In this document: positions 6,865 through 9,141 of the stretch, piece by piece
Layout: every line of letters begins with the position of its first letter
Numbering within the stretch: the first letter of the stretch is position 1
NCBI GenBank assembly: GCA_964388965.1
Contig: CAYMCP010000103.1
Span: forward strand, 1 to 9,141
Direction of reading: 5' to 3'
DNA length: 9,141 bases
Origin: Albibeggiatoa sp964388965
GTDB taxonomy: Bacteria; Pseudomonadota; Gammaproteobacteria; Beggiatoales; Beggiatoaceae
Translations under genes and position numbers: made by a program
Notes under the pieces: model-generated
Seen by the model: the letters and a program-made list of their open reading frames with translations, nothing else
Database searches by the model: none
What the model was told of the DNA's origin: nothing

Positions 6865-8076
6865 ATGATCAATAAAGTTGTACTTGCTTATTCTGGCGGT
6901 TTAGATACTTCTGTCATCTTGAAATGGTTACAGAATGAATATGATTGCGAAATTGTCACTTTTACTGCGGATATTGGACAGGGTGAGGAATTAGAGCCCG
7001 CACGCACTAAGGCTGAGGCATTAGGGGTTAAAGAAATTTTTATTGAAGATTTGCGCGAAGAATTTGTGCGTGATTATGTTTACCCGATGTTTCGTGCTAA
7101 TACGATTTATGAAGGTGAATATTTATTAGGTACTTCAATTGCACGCCCATTGATTGCCAAGTATCTGATTGAAATTGCTAATAAAACAGGTGCTGATACT
7201 ATTTCTCATGGTGCAACGGGCAAGGGGAATGATCAAGTACGTTTTGAGCTAGGTGCGTATGCTTTACGTCCAGATATTAAAGTCATCGCCCCTTGGCGTG
7301 AATGGCAATTAAACTCACGGGAAAAATTATTAAAGTATGCAGAAGATAATCATATTCCCATCGAAATGAAACGCGGTAAAAAATCACCGTATTCGATGGA
7401 TGCGAATTTATTACATATTTCTTATGAAGGCGATATTTTGGAGGATCCTTGGTCGGCACCTGAAGAAAGTATGTGGCGTTGGTCGGTATCCCCAGAGGCT
7501 GCACCCGATATACCTACTGTTTTGGAATTGACGTATAAACAAGGTGATATTGTCGCAATTAACGGCGAAAACATGACTCCAGCACAGGTGCTTACTTATT
7601 TAAATGAAGTGGGTGGTAAAAATGGTGTGGGACGTTTAGATATTGTTGAGAATCGTTATGTTGGTATGAAATCACGTGGATGTTATGAAACGCCAGGCGG
7701 TACGATTATGTTAAAAGCGCACCGTGCTATCGAATCGTTGACTTTAGACCGCGAAGTAGCACATTTGAAAGATGAATTTATGCCACGTTATGCCTCACTA
7801 ATTTATAACGGCTATTGGTGGAGTCCGGAGCGTAAATTATTACAAAGCTTAATTGATGAATCGCAAGCGCATGTAAATGGTTTAATTCGGGTGCAATTGT
7901 ATAAAGGCAATGTCGTTGTAACGGGGCGTAAATCGGATACAGATAGTTTATTCGATAGTAATATTGCTACTTTTGAGGATGATGCAGGGGCGTATAATCA
8001 AAAAGATGCTGAAGGTTTCATTAAATTAAACGCTTTGCGGATGCGTATTGCTAAACAATTAGGACGTTGTTTTTAA
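6865..8076 (+). CDS. argG: Argininosuccinate synthase ArgG
   Basis: A cytoplasmic arginine-biosynthesis enzyme that joins citrulline and aspartate using ATP (to AMP and PPi) to give argininosuccinate. The 403-residue length is normal. Seen: the N-type PP-loop AYSGGLDTS at 8-16, TADIGQGEE at 35-42, ARPLIAKY at 93-100, the signature SHGATGKGNDQVRFE at 114-128, and SMDANLLHISYEG at 177-189, all intact. The start is ATG at 6865 with AGGA six bases upstream. A possible promoter (TTGATA at 6811, TACAAT at 6837) has boxes close to consensus but a 20-base spacer, so I treat it as weak. It lies 110 bp after soxB, across an imperfect stem-loop at 6767-6803 (GTGCT/AGCAC), so it may be transcribed separately. 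About 15 bases after its stop begins a group II intron-like segment. Confidence 0.96.
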   Translation: MINKVVLAYSGGLDTSVILKWLQNEYDCEIVTFTADIGQGEELEPARTKAEALGVKEIFIEDLREEFVRDYVYPMFRANTIYEGEYLLGTSIARPLIAKYLIEIANKTGADTISHGATGKGNDQVRFELGAYALRPDIKVIAPWREWQLNSREKLLKYAEDNHIPIEMKRGKKSPYSMDANLLHISYEGDILEDPWSAPEESMWRWSVSPEAAPDIPTVLELTYKQGDIVAINGENMTPAQVLTYLNEVGGKNGVGRLDIVENRYVGMKSRGCYETPGGTIMLKAHRAIESLTLDREVAHLKDEFMPRYASLIYNGYWWSPERKLLQSLIDESQAHVNGLIRVQLYKGNVVVTGRKSDTDSLFDSNIATFEDDAGAYNQKDAEGFIKLNALRMRIAKQLGRCF

Positions 8077-8090
8077 CGTATATTAAACTC

Positions 8091-8274
8091 GTGGCATCGC
8101 GTCATCACAAGGAAAAATCTCGTTCTACGCGCTGCGTAGAATGGGCACCTGCGAAGGTGCTTTATCAATACGGTGCAAGTCCGTATCGGAGTATGTCATA
8201 ACTCCGTAGCTGAAAGTAACCACGTCGCCGCGAGGCAGGGTGGAGAGCAACTGGAAGCGAACCATCAGCGAGTC
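8091..8274 (+). mobile_element. Group II intron-like 5' segment (domain I), interrupted
   Basis: A run of tightly folded RNA-like sequence rather than coding DNA. Consecutive hairpins: TTCTACGC/GCGTAGAA at 8123-8141; GCACCT-GCGA-AGGTGC at 8145-8160 (GNRA tetraloop); ATACGG/CCGTAT at 8168-8186 with loop TGCAAGT; CGGAGT/ACTCCG at 8187-8206; and CCAC/GTGG at 8220-8243 enclosing GCC-GCGA-GGC (a second GNRA loop). The GGTGCAAGTCC block, followed by TAGCTGAAAGTAACC and GAGCAACTGGAAGCGAACC, is the style of domain I in bacterial group II introns. The 5' edge is uncertain; GTGGC at 8091 is a poor match to the usual GTGYG. No maturase, domain V or 3' end is in the window. The segment stops at the left inverted repeat of the vapBC cassette. 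Confidence 0.6.
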
Positions 8275-8321
8275 AAAATACCCATACCTTTTAGTTTAGT
8301 CTCTAAAAATGAGAATTGCTG
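8275..8321 (+). repeat. Left terminal inverted repeat of vapBC cassette
   Basis: Forty-seven bases starting AAAATACCCATACC and ending TGAGAATTGCTG. They are the reverse complement of 9088-9133 apart from one extra A in the run at 8305-8309: 34 identical bases, a 1-base gap, then 12 identical bases. The outermost A (8275) may instead belong to a TCA target duplication at 8273-8275. Confidence 0.9.
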
Positions 8322-8331
8322 AGATGATTAT

Positions 8332-8384
8332 GACTAATCGTTTATTTTCTCGAAATAGACTAAACTACTAATTAAATGGACTAA
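8332..8384 (+). promoter_or_regulatory. Leader of vapBC with repeated GACTAA boxes
   Basis: GACTAA occurs at 8332-8337, 8358-8363 and 8379-8384, all in one orientation. The middle one is part of AGACTAAACTA (8357-8367), an 11-base match to the inner part of the right repeat (9106-9116) and the inverse of 8292-8302 in the left repeat. Antitoxins of the VapB type commonly repress their own operon by binding repeats near the start, so these are candidate operator half-sites. No promoter with two good boxes is visible. Confidence 0.3.
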
Positions 8385-8395
8385 GGAGAACTACG

Positions 8396-8608
8396 ATGCA
8401 AATTACAATGAATGGCGAAACAAATGCAGATGGCTATCTAATTTTAAAAATTCCAATGAAACTAAAAAATACCGCATTTAAATTGACAATTACCGCTCAA
8501 GAAGCACCCACGCCACAAACATATTTGACACAAACGAGCTTATTAGATTTAGCTGGACAAATAGATTATGAGGATGACTACGATTATAAATCATTGAGAA
8601 TGCGCTAA
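8396..8608 (+). CDS. VapB-like antitoxin
   Basis: A 70-residue protein placed directly before a PIN-domain toxin. The N-terminal half reads as a short beta-rich DNA-binding-type domain (MQITMNGETNADGYLILKIP, then LKNTAFKLTIT). The C-terminal part is the expected toxin-neutralising tail: TSLLDLAGQIDYEDDYDYK, with an acidic patch at 57-63, as is common in VapB-type antitoxins whose tail threads into the toxin active site. An excellent ribosome-binding site, AAGGAG at 8383-8388, lies 7 bases before the ATG. Its stop overlaps the toxin start in TAATG, giving translational coupling. The exact antitoxin family cannot be fixed by eye; the role is inferred mainly from the partner gene. Confidence 0.7.
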   Translation: MQITMNGETNADGYLILKIPMKLKNTAFKLTITAQEAPTPQTYLTQTSLLDLAGQIDYEDDYDYKSLRMR

Positions 8609-9015
8609 TGCTGTACGCTGTTATTGTTGATACTTGCGTATGGTCACTACTATTAAGGCGTAATACCCAACCGAACCACGTTTACCTTGATACACTAAAA
8701 AATCTACTTATCACAAAAAATGCAGTGATGTTAGGTGCAATTAAACAAGAAGTGTTGTCTGGAATAAAAAATGTACAACAATTTGAAATGGTACGTTCAA
8801 GATTAAGCGTTATCCCCGATGTGCCTTTAACCACAGAAACTTATGAAACCGCCGCGCTATTTTTCAATCACTGTCGTTCTCATGGCATACAAGGTTCTCA
8901 CATTGACTTTTTGATTTGTGCTGCTGCTTACCTAAACCAATACCCAATTTTAACAATGGATAAAGACTTTACTCACTATCAAAAATATATTGATTTTGAA
9001 CTGGTGCAAACTTAA
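8608..9015 (+). CDS. vapC: PIN-domain toxin, VapC-type ribonuclease
   Basis: A 135-residue PIN-domain endoribonuclease, the toxin of a type II VapBC pair; such toxins cut RNA (often tRNA or rRNA) with a metal held by acidic residues. All four acidic positions are visible: VDTCVW (Asp8), KQEVLSGI (Glu48), HIDFLICAAA (Asp100) and LTMDKDF (Asp118, with Asp120). Length is typical (about 125-140). The start is the ATG in TAATG, overlapping the antitoxin stop by one base; no separate ribosome-binding site is needed or obvious. Base composition is like the surrounding chromosome, so it is not a recent acquisition from a GC-rich source. The gene ends 72 bp before the right inverted repeat. Confidence 0.88.
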   Translation: MLYAVIVDTCVWSLLLRRNTQPNHVYLDTLKNLLITKNAVMLGAIKQEVLSGIKNVQQFEMVRSRLSVIPDVPLTTETYETAALFFNHCRSHGIQGSHIDFLICAAAYLNQYPILTMDKDFTHYQKYIDFELVQT

Positions 9016-9087
9016 CTTGTTTCCCAGCTTTATTTGACAGGAGATAGAACGCATTGAGCAGCAATTGTAAAAATCTATACTTGTGGA

Positions 9088-9133
9088 CAGCAATTCTCAT
9101 TTTAGAGACTAAACTAAAAGGTATGGGTATTTT
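9088..9133 (-). repeat. Right terminal inverted repeat of vapBC cassette
   Basis: Forty-six bases beginning CAGCAATTCTCATTTTAG and ending GGTATGGGTATTTT, the reverse complement of 8275-8321 with one base fewer in an A/T run. A short echo, CAGCAATT, occurs at 9059-9066, 29 bases before the same bases at 9088-9095. Only eight bases remain after it (CAAGGGGG), too few to see whether the intron sequence resumes. Confidence 0.9.
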
Positions 9134-9141
9134 CAAGGGGG

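Larger units (their letters stand above)
8276..9132 (+). mobile_element. Inverted-repeat-flanked toxin-antitoxin cassette, no transposase
   Basis: An 857-bp unit bounded by near-perfect 45-bp inverted repeats and filled by one antitoxin-toxin gene pair. TCA stands directly outside each end (8273-8275 and 9133-9135), consistent with a 3-bp target-site duplication, though three bases can match by chance. There is no room for a transposase, so if mobile it would have to be moved in trans by an element with similar ends. It interrupts the group II intron-like segment after argG. Alternative reading: the repeats form a stem in an RNA that carries the pair as cargo. I see no attC-like site that would make it an integron cassette. 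Confidence 0.65.

Noticed and set aside
7283..7504. Minus-strand ORF inside argG
   Set aside because: Shadow of the highly conserved argG frame.
8057..8081. Terminator after argG (ACGTT-GTTTTT-AACGT)
   Set aside because: Only a 5-bp AT-rich stem that includes the stop codon, with no T-run after it.
8166..8206. Cobalamin riboswitch, from GGTGCAAGTCCG
   Set aside because: The block is shared with group II intron domain I. The B12 core that should follow (a CCCGCAACTG-type stretch) is absent, and the next gene is an antitoxin, not a B12 gene.
8276..9132. Integron gene cassette for vapBC
   Set aside because: The ends are long inverted repeats on both sides, not a single attC site, and no integrase or attI is seen.

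Overview
The window reads as chromosome of an AT-rich, sulfur-oxidising gammaproteobacterium. Three things point there: a SoxB thiosulfohydrolase with a Tat signal, an IspB-type long-chain polyprenyl synthase (respiratory quinone tails), and a CHAT-protease/P-loop protein of a kind frequent in large filamentous sulfur bacteria. Something near Beggiatoa/Thiothrix is my inference; no rRNA or other marker here fixes the taxon.

Layout. Positions 1-716 hold a small membrane-protein ORF (minus strand) and a gene-free, AT-rich stretch with a family of about 44-bp repeats, two of which form a 106-bp palindrome. Positions 717-2561 carry a TorD-family chaperone and ispB, both on the minus strand. A 550-bp gene-free stretch (2562-3113) separates these from a plus-strand pair, a DUF3301-type membrane protein and a CHAT/P-loop protein, which overlap by 11 bp. 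soxB (5000-6754) and argG (6865-8076) follow on the plus strand as housekeeping or energy genes, each with its own leader.

The accessory part begins straight after argG. About 15 bp past its stop lies a structured RNA segment (about 8091-8274) that looks like the 5' part of a bacterial group II intron. It breaks off at a 46-47-bp inverted repeat at 8275-8321, whose partner lies at 9088-9133. Between the repeats sits a two-gene toxin-antitoxin operon: a VapB-like antitoxin and a PIN-domain (VapC-type) toxin, overlapping by one base. A TCA triplet flanks both ends. The simplest reading is a transposase-less mobile cassette of about 857 bp carrying vapBC, inserted into a group II intron or its remnant.

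The two most notable items are this cassette and the CHAT protein, whose P-loop domain appears to lack the region where Walker B should be.
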